From Anaerolineales bacterium (GTDB taxonomy: Bacteria; Chloroflexota; Anaerolineae; Aggregatilineales; UBA2796), in contig JABTTZ010000001.1 of the NCBI GenBank assembly GCA_015075625.1, positions 496,001-560,000 of the forward strand: DNA of 64,000 nucleotides. The letters are read 5' to 3'. The first letter of the stretch is position 1. Each line of letters begins with the position of its first letter. Below the pieces are notes generated by a model. It was not told the origin of the DNA, did not search any database, and saw nothing but the letters and a program-made list of their open reading frames with translations. Of the stretch, positions 7,984 to 17,531 are shown one piece after another. The translations under genes were made by a program, and so were the position numbers.

Positions 7984-9429
7984 ATGGTCACCAACAGCAT
8001 TGTCATTTTCGGCGCGTCGGGCGATCTGACGCGACGCAAATTAATTCCCGCTTTGTTCAATCTCTGCCGCAAGGGGCGTTTGCCCGAAAGCCTCCAAATT
8101 ATTGGCATGTCGCGCACCGTTTACAGCGATGCGGAGTTTCATGCGACGCTGATCGAAGGGGCAAAGGCAGCCTTAGGCGCTCACTGGCACGCCGAACAGT
8201 GGGACGATTTCGTCAAGCGCGTCCATTACCTCGCCGGCGATGCGGCAAAGGCGGAGGATGTTGCCACACTGAAGAACTTCCTCGCCACGTCCGAAGGGGA
8301 AAGTGCGAACCGCTTGTACTACCTATCTACCGCCCCCTCGCTTTACATTCCGATCACGGCGAACCTCGGCACAGCCGGATTGACCAGCGAGGAGAACGGG
8401 TGGCGGCGGGTGGTCATTGAAAAACCGATTGGCTATGACCTGAAAAGCGCCCGCGAGTTGAACGCTGCGGTACGGATGTCTTTCAACGAGCATCAGGTGT
8501 ACCGCATCGATCACTACTTGGGGAAAGAGACGGCGCAAAACCTCTTGTTTTTGCGCTTTGCCAACACCATCTTTGAACCCGTGTGGAATCGAAACTACGT
8601 TGAATATATCCAAGTGACGGTGGCAGAACAGGTGGATGTTGGTACACGGGGTGATTATTACGATCATGCCGGGGTGCTGCGCGATATGTTCCAAAACCAC
8701 CTGTTGCAATTGATGGCGCTGGTGGCGATGGAGCCGCCCCCTTCCTTTGACGCCGATCTCGTCCGAAACGAGACGGTGAAGGTCTTAAACTCCGTCCGCC
8801 CCATTACCCTGAGCAACACTGTTCGGGCGCACTATCGCGGCTATCGTGAGACGCCCGGGGTGAAGCCCGATTCCCAAACGCCAACCTACGCCGCCCTGAA
8901 GCTCTACATTGATAATTGGCGGTGGCAAGATGTTCCCTTTTACCTTCGTTCGGGGAAGGCGCTGGAACGCAAAGACAGCGAAATTGTGATCCGTTTTCGC
9001 CGCCCTCCCCATCTTATGTTTGAACTTCCGCCGGGGGCAAGTTTTGAGCCGAATACCCTCTCCATTTGCATTCAGCCCGACGAAGGGATTCATTTGAAGT
9101 TTGAGGCAAAAGTGCCGGATGCCCTCCGAGAGACGCGCTCTGTCGATATGGAATTCCATTACCGCGATGAATTTGCCGATAAAGCCATTCCTGAAGCCTA
9201 TGAGCGCTTGCTCCAAGACGCAATGAGCGGCGACGCCTCGCTTTTCGTCCGCAACGACGGGGTCGAGTCATCATGGCGGCTGATCGACCCGATCTTGCGG
9301 GGGTGGGAAACACCCGATGCCCCCCCACTAGCAATCTATGAGAAAGGGACATGGGGTCCCACCGAGGCGGATGAACTCATGGCGCGTGATGGGCATCAGT
9401 GGCGCTTGGGCTGCGGCGGGCATGAGTAA
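7984..9429 (+). CDS. zwf: Glucose-6-phosphate 1-dehydrogenase
   Basis: First enzyme of the oxidative pentose phosphate pathway, converting glucose 6-phosphate to 6-phosphogluconolactone with reduction of NAD(P)+. The protein has 481 residues, as usual. The nucleotide-binding motif GASGDLTRRK is at residues 10-19 and the active-site RIDHYLGKE near residue 174. GGAGA upstream of the ATG is a good ribosome binding site. It is the second gene of the gnd-zwf operon and is followed by a hairpin at 9460-9478. Confidence 0.96.
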   Translation: MVTNSIVIFGASGDLTRRKLIPALFNLCRKGRLPESLQIIGMSRTVYSDAEFHATLIEGAKAALGAHWHAEQWDDFVKRVHYLAGDAAKAEDVATLKNFLATSEGESANRLYYLSTAPSLYIPITANLGTAGLTSEENGWRRVVIEKPIGYDLKSARELNAAVRMSFNEHQVYRIDHYLGKETAQNLLFLRFANTIFEPVWNRNYVEYIQVTVAEQVDVGTRGDYYDHAGVLRDMFQNHLLQLMALVAMEPPPSFDADLVRNETVKVLNSVRPITLSNTVRAHYRGYRETPGVKPDSQTPTYAALKLYIDNWRWQDVPFYLRSGKALERKDSEIVIRFRRPPHLMFELPPGASFEPNTLSICIQPDEGIHLKFEAKVPDALRETRSVDMEFHYRDEFADKAIPEAYERLLQDAMSGDASLFVRNDGVESSWRLIDPILRGWETPDAPPLAIYEKGTWGPTEADELMARDGHQWRLGCGGHE

Positions 9430-9459
9430 GCGCCTGAGCAATTCACCGTTCCTCAGTAG

Positions 9460-9478
9460 GGGCGTATGGTATACGCCC
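9460..9478 (+). terminator. Hairpin after zwf (GGGGCG repeat family)
   Basis: GGGCGTAT (9460-9467) pairs perfectly with ATACGCCC (9471-9478) around a 3-base loop, followed by TTCCTT. The preceding TAGG makes it a member of the TAGGGGCG hairpin family. It sits 31 bases after the zwf stop and can plausibly end the gnd-zwf transcript. Confidence 0.5.
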
Positions 9479-9609
9479 TTCCTTATCCGTTTAAGAGTGT
9501 GTCGCCACCTCTGTTCCTCCCCCCTCCCCAAATCCTCCGCTCATGGCGGTACTTTAGGAAGGGGGTTAGAATCTCGTTTGTCTGAGATCTGTCATAAAGG
9601 GGCATAAGT

Positions 9610-12600
9610 ATGTCCAGCCCAACCGATGGCAAAATCCGTATCCTATTCCTCGCGGCAACCCCCCGCGCCACTGATCCTCTCCAACTTGGGGAGGAAGTGC
9701 GCACCATTGATGAACGCCTTCGTGCCGCCCAATTTCGGGATCGTTTTGAACTGACTCAACATTGGGCGGTACGCCTGACCGACCTCTCCGAATTGCTCTT
9801 GCGTCATCAGCCGCACATCGTCCATTTTTCCGGGCATGGCAGCACACAGGGCGAGATTGTCCTTGAGGATGCCAAAGGACGCCCCGTCACTGCCCCTGCC
9901 GCCGTCCTCAGCGATCTCTTTCGTATTTTGAAAGACAACGTGCGCTGTGTGATTTTGAATGCCTGCTGGTCGCAAACCCAAGCGGAAGGCATTGCCGCCG
10001 AGATTGACTGTGTGATCGGCATGGCGCGGGAGATTGACGACGACGACGCGCTCAGTTTTGCCGGTGGGTTTTACCGTGCGCTTGGCTATGGGCGCAGCGT
10101 TGCCGAGGCATTTGACTTGGGGCGAAATGAACTCGCCCTCAGCGATCTTTCTGCCGCTGCGACGCCACATCTGATCACGCGGCGGGTCGATGCCAGTGCC
10201 ATGCGCTTTATCGAAAGCGCAATTCCCCTACCGATGACCGCAGAGACGGTAGATGCCCTGCTCACCTCTGTGTTCATCTCCTATTCCCGCGCCGATAAAC
10301 CCTTTGTGGATCGTCTGACGAATGATCTAAAGGAAAACGGGGTTGATGTCTGGGTGGATACGCTAGGGCTAAAGCCCGGCACGCGCAACTGGGAACAGGC
10401 GCTGCGGGAGGCGATCCGCCTCGCCCGCTCCGTCTTGTTGGTCGCCTCCCCCAATTCACGCCGCTCGGTTTATGTTCAAGACGAACTCGCCATTGCCGAG
10501 ATGTATAACCGTGAGGTGATCCCCATCTGGGCAGATGGCGATACATGGATGGACTCGATTGCGATGGGGATGGGCAAGCGCCAATTTGCCGACCTTCGCG
10601 GCAATCATTACGCAGCGGGGTTCGCGCAGGTGGTGGAAGTCCTCACCGGGAGAGCGCCCCTACCCATCCCCGAAAAAGCGCCGCCAGAAACGCCCGATTT
10701 CCCCCCCCGCAATCCGTACAAAGGGCTGCGGGCGTTCAAAGCGGATGATCAGGCTGATTTTTTCGGGCGCGATGAGGTCATTGCCGCACTCACAGCGAAA
10801 ATCGAACAGCCTTCAACAGAGAGTCGTCTTGTAGCGATCCTCGGCGCGAGTGGGTCAGGAAAATCGAGTGTTGCCATGGCGGGACTCCTCCCCGCGCTCC
10901 AACGCCGTCACCCCGATTGGGTCTTTCTGCCGACGATTGTCCCCGGTATCCACCCATTGGATCGCTTGAATACGGCGCTCTCAGAGGCATTTCACCAAAC
11001 GACGGCGCACATCCAAAAGGCGCTTGACGATCCCTCGACACGCGGGCTACATCTCTTGACGACGCAGCATGTTGGACGCGGGGAGCGCCGTGCCGTCCTC
11101 TTGATCGACCAATTTGAGGAACTTTTTACCCAAACGGCGGACGAGCGTGAACGCGCCGCCTTCATCGATCTCATTACGACGGCGGCAAGCGAACCCAACG
11201 GGGCGCTAATCGTCATCCTCACCATGCGGGCAGATTTCTATGATCGCCCGATGAATTATCCCGAATTAGGGCGGCTGATCAGCAGCGGCGCATCCCCCAT
11301 CTTGCCCATGTCTCTGACCGATCTGCGGGACATCATCGAAAAGCCGGCGGCGCTCCCAGACGTACAAGTGACCTTTGACGAGGGGTTGGTTGGCGAGCTT
11401 GTCTTTCAACTGCGCGAACAAGTTGGCGCTCTCCCACTGTTGCAATTCACCCTCGATCAGCTTTTCGAGAAGCGCGAAGATCGCCGCCTAACGTGGCATT
11501 CTTACGATGCCATTGGCGGGGTACATGGGGCGCTGGCGCGGCACGCCGAAGCAACCTACATGGGGCTACCTACCGAGCGCCACCAAGCGCTGGCGCGAAT
11601 TTTATTCCTCCGCCTGATTGAACCCGGCGCCACCGAACAAGATACCACCCGCCGCCGTGCGCCGCTGAGCGAACTACGCCTGCCCGACCCCACCCAAAGC
11701 ACGCTCTTGGCAGAGGTGCGCGATGCGTTCGTGGAAAACCGCCTGCTGACGACGAACAAACATGACACGATTGAGACCATTGAGGTCAGCCACGAGGCGC
11801 TCATTCGGGAATGGGTGCGCTTGGGGGATTGGCTGAACAGCGCCCGCGAAGACCTTCGCTTTCAGCGCGGTTTTGCCCTTGATGTTGCCGATTGGCTGCG
11901 CAAGAACAAACCCAAAGACGATTTGTATCGCGGGGTGCGCCTCTACGAAGCCCAAACATGGGCAGCAAAAGCGGAAAACGCCCCTAGCGACGATGAGATC
12001 GCCTTCATCACTGCCAGCGCCGAAGAAGCCGCCCGCCAAAAGAAACTTCAAGAGGGGCTGGAACGCCGCGCCCGCCGCCGGACGCGCATCGCGTTGGGCA
12101 TTTTTGCCCTTGCTGTGCCGATCATCGCGGTGATCGCCCTTGTCGCGTTGAACAGCGCCCGTGTCTCGGCAGAGAATCAGCGCCGCTCGGAGAGTCTGCG
12201 CCTTGCCGCTGACGCTATTTTGCAAACGGACATTCGTCAAAGCGAGACGGTGGCGCTGCTCAGTATTCGGGCGTTGAAAAATACCTATTCCGTGCAGGCG
12301 GATGCGGCGTTGGGACGCGCCCTCGAAAACTTGGGAACAATCCGCATCTTTGGTCCGTACAGAGATGCCTACGCCAAGAACAAAGCCGGGCATATCCAGC
12401 GCGTCCGCGCCGTTGAACTTCTGAAGGATGGCAAGACGTTCGTCAGCGGCGGCTACGACAATTCCGCCCGCTTGTGGGAGCTAGAAACAGGGCGCGAACT
12501 CCAAATTTATCTTGCCGATGAAGCCGTCCTTTGTGTAGCTGTCTCCCCCGACGAACGCTATATCGCTGGCGGAACATACCGAGGGACAATCTTCATTTGG

Positions 12601-15393
12601 GATCGGGCAAGCGGGGAAGTCGTCCGAAAGTGGTACGGGGAGGCAAACCAGATTTTGGGTGTCGCCTTCTCCCCCGATGGATCGCGTCTGCTTTCAGGTG
12701 GGGCAGATCGCTTGAATTTGCTGAATGTTTGGGATGTGGCAACTGGCACAGGTATTCGCTCTGTGCGGGGGCATAATGATTACATCACAAGCATCCATTA
12801 CTCGCCTGATGGCTTCAGCATCCTCACCACAAGTGCCGATTACACTGCCCGTCTGTGGGACGCCAATACCTTTGAGGTGATCCGCGTCTTCAGTGGACAC
12901 ACGCTCGAAGTGATGGCGGGGGCGTTCAGTTCTGATGGACGCTATATCCTTACAGGCAGCGTCGATAATACCGCCCGCTTGTGGAGTGTGACTCAAGGGG
13001 CAGAGGTGCGCCGTTTTGTTGGGCATACGGATACCGTGCGGGCGGTTGCCTTCAGTCCTGATGGGCGTTATGCCGTCACCGGCGGGCAGGATAATCTCGC
13101 CCGCTTGTGGGATGTCACTGATGGGACGCTCTTAGGAACGCTCGTTGGGCATGGACAGTCAACCGATATTGACTTTACCCGTTACGATTACAGCATTCGT
13201 GTTGCCGACGATCAGCCGCGCCAAGCGGGGGCGGTGGATGCCGTTGTCTTTCACCCCAACGGAACGATGATCTTGACTGGGGGACGGGATGGGACAATCC
13301 GCTTATGGACATTCCTTGCCCGAAAATTCATCGGACACAGCGATGCCATTAGCCATGTCGCCTTTAGCCCTGATGGAAAATACATCCTCAGCGGGGGGCT
13401 GGATCGCACCGTTCGTTTGTGGGATGTGCTCAGCGGCTCGGAAGTTCGGCAGTTTGCTGGGAGTATCTTTGATATCTACCATGTTGCCTTTGCCCCTGAT
13501 GGTAAGTACGTGGCGGCGGGTGGCAAAGACGGCGCGACCCGAATTTGGGAAACTTCTACTGGGTCGCTCTTGCGGCAAGTCCCCCCGCCAGAGACGTGGG
13601 ATTCGGCTACGTCCTCAACAATCTGGAGCATCGCCTTCGCCCCTGATGGCAAAACCCTTCTCACCGCAGATGAGGAAGGAAACATCATCGCGTGGGATGT
13701 TCTCAGTGGGGCAAGAAACCTCCTCTATACGCCCCTTGATTCCCAAGCCAATCTAAGCGGGGGGAGTAGATACTGGAATAACACACAAATTTTTGATCTC
13801 AATTTTTCCCCAAATGGCGGCTATGTACTGAGTGCGGCAAACGACACCACTGCCCGCTTGTGGCTGCCCGAACAGGGCAAAGATATTCGTTGGTTTGTTG
13901 GGGAGACACTGGCGGGTGTCTACAGTGCGGCAATGACCGCCGATCATCGCTATGTGGCAACCGGCGGTGTAGACCGTGTGGCACGGCTTTTTGAGGTCGG
14001 GCGCAGTAAAATGATCCGCGAATTTCGCGGTCACACCGATTCGATCCTGAAGGTTGCCTTTTCCCCCGATGATCGATTCCTCTTGACGACCAGCAAAGAC
14101 GGCACAGCGCGGCTGTGGAATGTCGAAACGGGTGAGGAAATCCGCCGCATGGTGGGGCATACGGGGGCTGTTCTTAGTGCCGCCTTCAGCCCCGATGGGG
14201 CGTACATTGTCACAGCAGGGGCAGACGGGCTGCTCCGTTTGTGGGACACGGATTACCTCAATTTCGTGCGCTTTGCTTGCCGCCAACTCGCCCGTGATTT
14301 TACCGAGGGGGAACGGACTGCCTATGCCATTACGGATAGTGCGGCAACTTGCCCCACAGAGAGTAACCCCGCCGGACTCCCCCCGGCGTGGACGCCCGTC
14401 CCCACCCGCAGCGCACCGCCAAGTGTCCCGCTAGGGACGCTTGTCCCCCCCGCGCTGCCCCCCAATACGATCATGGAATATCGGGCGGATCTTATCCGCG
14501 ATTTTAGCCTGTTCCCCGATGGATCACGCTTAGCGCTCTACACGAACGGCATTGTGAAGATTATCGATAGCGAGAGCGGAAAGGAACTGCAAGAATTAGG
14601 GACACCGCAAAAAGGGAACGGCTATTATTTCGGCGGGGCAAAGATCACCCCTGATGGGCGCTATGCCTTGATCCGTACCGATAGCGACGACATTGAACAG
14701 TGGGATGTTCAAGATCGCTACCGTGTCCGCACCTTCGCCACGAAGCGCTATCCGGGCTTTGAAACCTATCTTTTGCCTTCTGCTGTGGGTAAGACACCCT
14801 ACTTTGCTGTTTCGACGTGGGAAACGTGCGTTGTCATTGACCTGACAACGGGGGCGCGTGTTTTAGAAACAGAAGCGGGCTCCCCTTGTGTATTTTCCCC
14901 CGATGGCACACGGATAGTCGATAACAGCTACACCATCTACAACGTCGTCACCGGGCAGAAAGAGCTAGTCCTCAGGGGCGTCCCCATGCGCAATCGCGCC
15001 CCATTGATGCTGGATAACAACACCGCCCTTATCGCCTATACTACGCAAGCCAATGGGGTGGCGCTATCCCTTTGGAACAGTGATACGGGGAAGGTGCAAG
15101 CGGTCTTGGCTCACCCCATCACCCCCCCCGCTGGTCAATATACGCAAGCGATCCTCAGTTACCGGATTATGCCCGATGGCCGGTATATGCTGACGAGCGC
15201 CATTGATAATGCCTTGCGTTTGTGGGATATGCAGGATGGCACGCTGCTGCGCACCATCCGCCTAGAGACAGGCGTTAGCCCTGAGCCTTATCCCCCCACC
15301 ATTCTTGCTATTGCGCCGGATGGAGAAAGCGCGTTTATCCAGATAGGAGGCTTGGGAATCATCCGACGGGTGCGCCTGACAGCCGCCCCCTAA
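9610..15393 (+). CDS. CHAT protease - TIR - STAND NTPase - transmembrane - WD40 multidomain protein
   Basis: A 1927-residue protein. Residues 1-200 are a CHAT-type (caspase-like) peptidase: HFSGHG gives His76 and ILNACWS gives Cys119 as the likely catalytic pair. Residues 219-347 are a TIR domain (VFISYSR at the start) with a candidate catalytic Glu292 in VQDELA. NPYKGLRAF leads into an nSTAND1-type NTPase with Walker A GASGSGKSS (412-420) and Walker B AVLLIDQFEELF near 500. A hydrophobic segment at about 825-848 would anchor it in the membrane. Then come about 14 WD40 blades (to about residue 1550, ending in ARLWDV-like strands), a Pro-rich linker and a degenerate third propeller. By analogy with bacterial NLR-like proteins, WD40 senses, STAND oligomerises, and TIR/CHAT act as NADase and protease. 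Function and trigger are inferred. It stands alone, with no partner gene closely spaced. AAGGGG precedes the ATG. Confidence 0.88.
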   Translation: MSSPTDGKIRILFLAATPRATDPLQLGEEVRTIDERLRAAQFRDRFELTQHWAVRLTDLSELLLRHQPHIVHFSGHGSTQGEIVLEDAKGRPVTAPAAVLSDLFRILKDNVRCVILNACWSQTQAEGIAAEIDCVIGMAREIDDDDALSFAGGFYRALGYGRSVAEAFDLGRNELALSDLSAAATPHLITRRVDASAMRFIESAIPLPMTAETVDALLTSVFISYSRADKPFVDRLTNDLKENGVDVWVDTLGLKPGTRNWEQALREAIRLARSVLLVASPNSRRSVYVQDELAIAEMYNREVIPIWADGDTWMDSIAMGMGKRQFADLRGNHYAAGFAQVVEVLTGRAPLPIPEKAPPETPDFPPRNPYKGLRAFKADDQADFFGRDEVIAALTAKIEQPSTESRLVAILGASGSGKSSVAMAGLLPALQRRHPDWVFLPTIVPGIHPLDRLNTALSEAFHQTTAHIQKALDDPSTRGLHLLTTQHVGRGERRAVLLIDQFEELFTQTADERERAAFIDLITTAASEPNGALIVILTMRADFYDRPMNYPELGRLISSGASPILPMSLTDLRDIIEKPAALPDVQVTFDEGLVGELVFQLREQVGALPLLQFTLDQLFEKREDRRLTWHSYDAIGGVHGALARHAEATYMGLPTERHQALARILFLRLIEPGATEQDTTRRRAPLSELRLPDPTQSTLLAEVRDAFVENRLLTTNKHDTIETIEVSHEALIREWVRLGDWLNSAREDLRFQRGFALDVADWLRKNKPKDDLYRGVRLYEAQTWAAKAENAPSDDEIAFITASAEEAARQKKLQEGLERRARRRTRIALGIFALAVPIIAVIALVALNSARVSAENQRRSESLRLAADAILQTDIRQSETVALLSIRALKNTYSVQADAALGRALENLGTIRIFGPYRDAYAKNKAGHIQRVRAVELLKDGKTFVSGGYDNSARLWELETGRELQIYLADEAVLCVAVSPDERYIAGGTYRGTIFIWDRASGEVVRKWYGEANQILGVAFSPDGSRLLSGGADRLNLLNVWDVATGTGIRSVRGHNDYITSIHYSPDGFSILTTSADYTARLWDANTFEVIRVFSGHTLEVMAGAFSSDGRYILTGSVDNTARLWSVTQGAEVRRFVGHTDTVRAVAFSPDGRYAVTGGQDNLARLWDVTDGTLLGTLVGHGQSTDIDFTRYDYSIRVADDQPRQAGAVDAVVFHPNGTMILTGGRDGTIRLWTFLARKFIGHSDAISHVAFSPDGKYILSGGLDRTVRLWDVLSGSEVRQFAGSIFDIYHVAFAPDGKYVAAGGKDGATRIWETSTGSLLRQVPPPETWDSATSSTIWSIAFAPDGKTLLTADEEGNIIAWDVLSGARNLLYTPLDSQANLSGGSRYWNNTQIFDLNFSPNGGYVLSAANDTTARLWLPEQGKDIRWFVGETLAGVYSAAMTADHRYVATGGVDRVARLFEVGRSKMIREFRGHTDSILKVAFSPDDRFLLTTSKDGTARLWNVETGEEIRRMVGHTGAVLSAAFSPDGAYIVTAGADGLLRLWDTDYLNFVRFACRQLARDFTEGERTAYAITDSAATCPTESNPAGLPPAWTPVPTRSAPPSVPLGTLVPPALPPNTIMEYRADLIRDFSLFPDGSRLALYTNGIVKIIDSESGKELQELGTPQKGNGYYFGGAKITPDGRYALIRTDSDDIEQWDVQDRYRVRTFATKRYPGFETYLLPSAVGKTPYFAVSTWETCVVIDLTTGARVLETEAGSPCVFSPDGTRIVDNSYTIYNVVTGQKELVLRGVPMRNRAPLMLDNNTALIAYTTQANGVALSLWNSDTGKVQAVLAHPITPPAGQYTQAILSYRIMPDGRYMLTSAIDNALRLWDMQDGTLLRTIRLETGVSPEPYPPTILAIAPDGESAFIQIGGLGIIRRVRLTAAP

Positions 15394-15698
15394 GAGATTC
15401 TGAAAGAGGGTAATTCCTATACCAGACATATGCTATACTCGTGGGATACGTTTAAAATGCAAAGAACACCTTTCAAAACCACACCATAGTTAGGAGTTAT
15501 GCACTTGCCCTCATCCCCCTGCGATGCGCCTTCGGCGTGTACCCGCTCTCTCTCAGGGAGAAAGGGGAAAAGAGGGATTGAGGGGGAAGCCCCCCCAATC
15601 TACTGCTTTCGATCAATACGGGGTACACACGTTCAACTGCGTAAGTTCTCATCATGGTTGGATAAACAGGAAAGATGCCCTCGGAAGGGTAGAATGCC
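15394..15698. other. Intergenic region with mosaic repeat
   Basis: The 305-base gap has no supported gene. Bases 15506-15548 match, in inverted orientation, the right end of the element at 23602-23643 (GGGTACACGCCGAA...GGATGAGG). Bases 15595-15620 match 5528-5551. A TATACT at about 15433-15438 could be a -10 box but has no good -35. Confidence 0.65.
15506..15620 (-). repeat. Mosaic intergenic repeat
   Basis: It starts CTCATCCCCCTGCGATGCGC and contains G-rich segments (GAGGGATTGAGGGGG) before an AATCTACTGCTTTCGATCAA block. It shares its outer end with the repeat at 23447-23645 (opposite orientation) and its inner block with 5528-5551, so it looks like a shuffled mosaic. Confidence 0.55.
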
Positions 15699-16148
15699 AT
15701 GTCTGGTAACACAAACCCACCCACCAATGCCAGTGCCGCTGATTCTGATTCGTCTAAACGGCGGGTCGCCCTGATTATTGAAGATAATGAGGATCAGGGT
15801 GAGATTATGAGCGCTACCCTGCGCCGCCTTGACCTTGAGCCGATTGTTGAGGCGCGGGGACAAGATGCTATTGCCAAATACAACGAATTGCATCCTGTCT
15901 TGATCATGTTAGACATTAACCTTCCAGACATGAGCGGGTGGGAAGTCCTTGACGCCCTGAAGGAATCAAACCCCGATGCCCCACCCCGTCCGGCGGTAAT
16001 CGTCCTGACGGCGTTTGGCGACCAAAAAAACCGCTTGGCAGGAAAGATACGCGGCGTTGATGAATATTTGGTGAAGCCGCTCTTGCCCGATCAGATTTTG
16101 AACATTGTTCGTAAGGTGCTGGTGGATCGGGAGAATGACACACCCTGA
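15699..16148 (+). CDS. Single-domain response regulator (receiver)
   Basis: A 149-residue CheY-like receiver without an output domain. The acidic pocket is Glu28/Asp29 (IIEDNED), the phosphoacceptor is Asp72 (MLDINLP), a conserved Thr follows in VLTAFG, and the conserved Lys is in YLVKPLLP. The first 20 residues are a low-complexity extension. No histidine kinase is encoded nearby, so the phosphodonor is unknown. The ATG has GGAAGG upstream. The following TPR gene starts 14 bases before this stop, suggesting translational coupling and a functional link. Confidence 0.88.
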   Translation: MSGNTNPPTNASAADSDSSKRRVALIIEDNEDQGEIMSATLRRLDLEPIVEARGQDAIAKYNELHPVLIMLDINLPDMSGWEVLDALKESNPDAPPRPAVIVLTAFGDQKNRLAGKIRGVDEYLVKPLLPDQILNIVRKVLVDRENDTP

Positions 16149-17502
16149 CCATAATCCTCAACAAGGGATGCTTAGGCGTGTGGGGCGGCTGGTTGTTTTG
16201 CTCGCCTTTTTAGGCAGCACGATTCTCATTCTTGGGATGGTGGGTGAACCGCGCCCGGATCGTACCGTGAAACGCGCTGTCTTAGATGTGCATTACCTTA
16301 CCGCCCAAAAACAGAAGCGCCCTGGGCTTAGCAAAGCCTATCTGAGCTTGATCGCCGCCCATGAAGGCTGGACGCCCGATACGCTGCGCCGCTTGGGTGA
16401 TCTCTACCAGCAGCAGCGGAACATAACGGCGGCTGCGGCTGCCTATGAGCGTTCCCTGCGAGGGCAACCACCCGAAGATGCCGATTTGCCCGCGCTGCGC
16501 CTTTTAACAGAGGCTGCCCTTCAGCGCCTTGACTGGATGGCTGCCCAAAGCGCCTTACAGGGGATTATCCGCCTTGTCCCCACCGATCAAACCGCGCATC
16601 TCCAACTTGGTTTGTTGTTGCTGCCCACCTCCCCCACCGAAGGGCTGCGCCATATGGCGCAAGCTGCTGAGGGGTACCCCACCCTCTATACGGTGATTGG
16701 GGCAACACTGGTAACCTATAGCGATGATCCCCCGCCGATAAAAGCCTATCGCCTTGCCCTTGTCTATCTGAATACGATTCCCTCCTCAATTGACTCCTTG
16801 CCTTTTGTGGAATATGCCCTCGTTACTGCTCTTAATGGGGAGTACAATGCCCCAGGCGTGTGGGCGATTCTCGGCTTGGTGCGGGCGCGAAGTGGGCGTG
16901 AGGGTGAGGCGCTGATTCGTCGGGCGCTAGAAGCAGCCCCAGACGATCCAACGGTGAGCTATGCAGCGGGGGCATATTTCCGCTTGCGTGCCGATTATCG
17001 TGAGGCTCTGAGGCTGCTTCTGACGGCGGCGGCACTCGCCCCGGAAAACCCTGCCATTCCTGCTGAGATCGGGGCGCTCTACCGCGATCAGGGCTTGAAC
17101 GCAGAGGCGGCAACATGGTTTGCCAATGCCGCCGCTCTCGCCCCTGATAATCCAACCTATGGGGCGCTCCAAGCGACCTTCTATGCCGACGCCAACGTTG
17201 ACCTGACGGGCGAAGGGTTGGCCGCATTGCAGCGTCTTTCCGCCCGCTTTCCCACTAGTGCGGATGTTTTAGCCGCCTTGGGGTGGGCGTATCTTTCTGG
17301 CGGGCGTCACGATGAAGCACGGCTCATGCTCTCTCAAGCGCTGGCGTATGAACCGGGGAACAGCCGCGCATGGTTCTATTATGGCGTTCTTTTGGAAACA
17401 CTTGGGGAAAAAGGTGGGGCGGTAGAGGCATATCGGGTCGTTGTGCGGGCAGGGGGACTGTTTCGAGAGAATGCCGCACGGGGCATAGCCCGGTTAGGAT
17501 AA
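16135..17502 (+). CDS. Membrane-anchored TPR protein
   Basis: A protein of about 455 residues with a single N-terminal hydrophobic segment (LVVLLAFLGSTILILG, about residues 18-33), followed by TPR-like helical repeats to the end (for example AAAAYERSLRG, AALGWAYLSGGRHDEARL). It is probably an extracytoplasmic or membrane-tethered scaffold; no enzymatic motif was seen. I choose the ATG at 16135 because the upstream in-frame ATG at 16105 lies deeper inside the receiver gene. The overlap with the receiver gene before it, and another receiver 29 bases after it, suggest one operon of receiver-TPR-receiver. Confidence 0.75.
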   Translation: MTHPDHNPQQGMLRRVGRLVVLLAFLGSTILILGMVGEPRPDRTVKRAVLDVHYLTAQKQKRPGLSKAYLSLIAAHEGWTPDTLRRLGDLYQQQRNITAAAAAYERSLRGQPPEDADLPALRLLTEAALQRLDWMAAQSALQGIIRLVPTDQTAHLQLGLLLLPTSPTEGLRHMAQAAEGYPTLYTVIGATLVTYSDDPPPIKAYRLALVYLNTIPSSIDSLPFVEYALVTALNGEYNAPGVWAILGLVRARSGREGEALIRRALEAAPDDPTVSYAAGAYFRLRADYREALRLLLTAAALAPENPAIPAEIGALYRDQGLNAEAATWFANAAALAPDNPTYGALQATFYADANVDLTGEGLAALQRLSARFPTSADVLAALGWAYLSGGRHDEARLMLSQALAYEPGNSRAWFYYGVLLETLGEKGGAVEAYRVVVRAGGLFRENAARGIARLG

Positions 17503-17531
17503 ATAGTTAGGAGCAATGGCGAGGGGGCATC

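Noticed and set aside
15499-15774. Open frame across the gap before the first receiver gene
   Set aside because: It covers the mosaic repeat and the receiver's own start in another frame.
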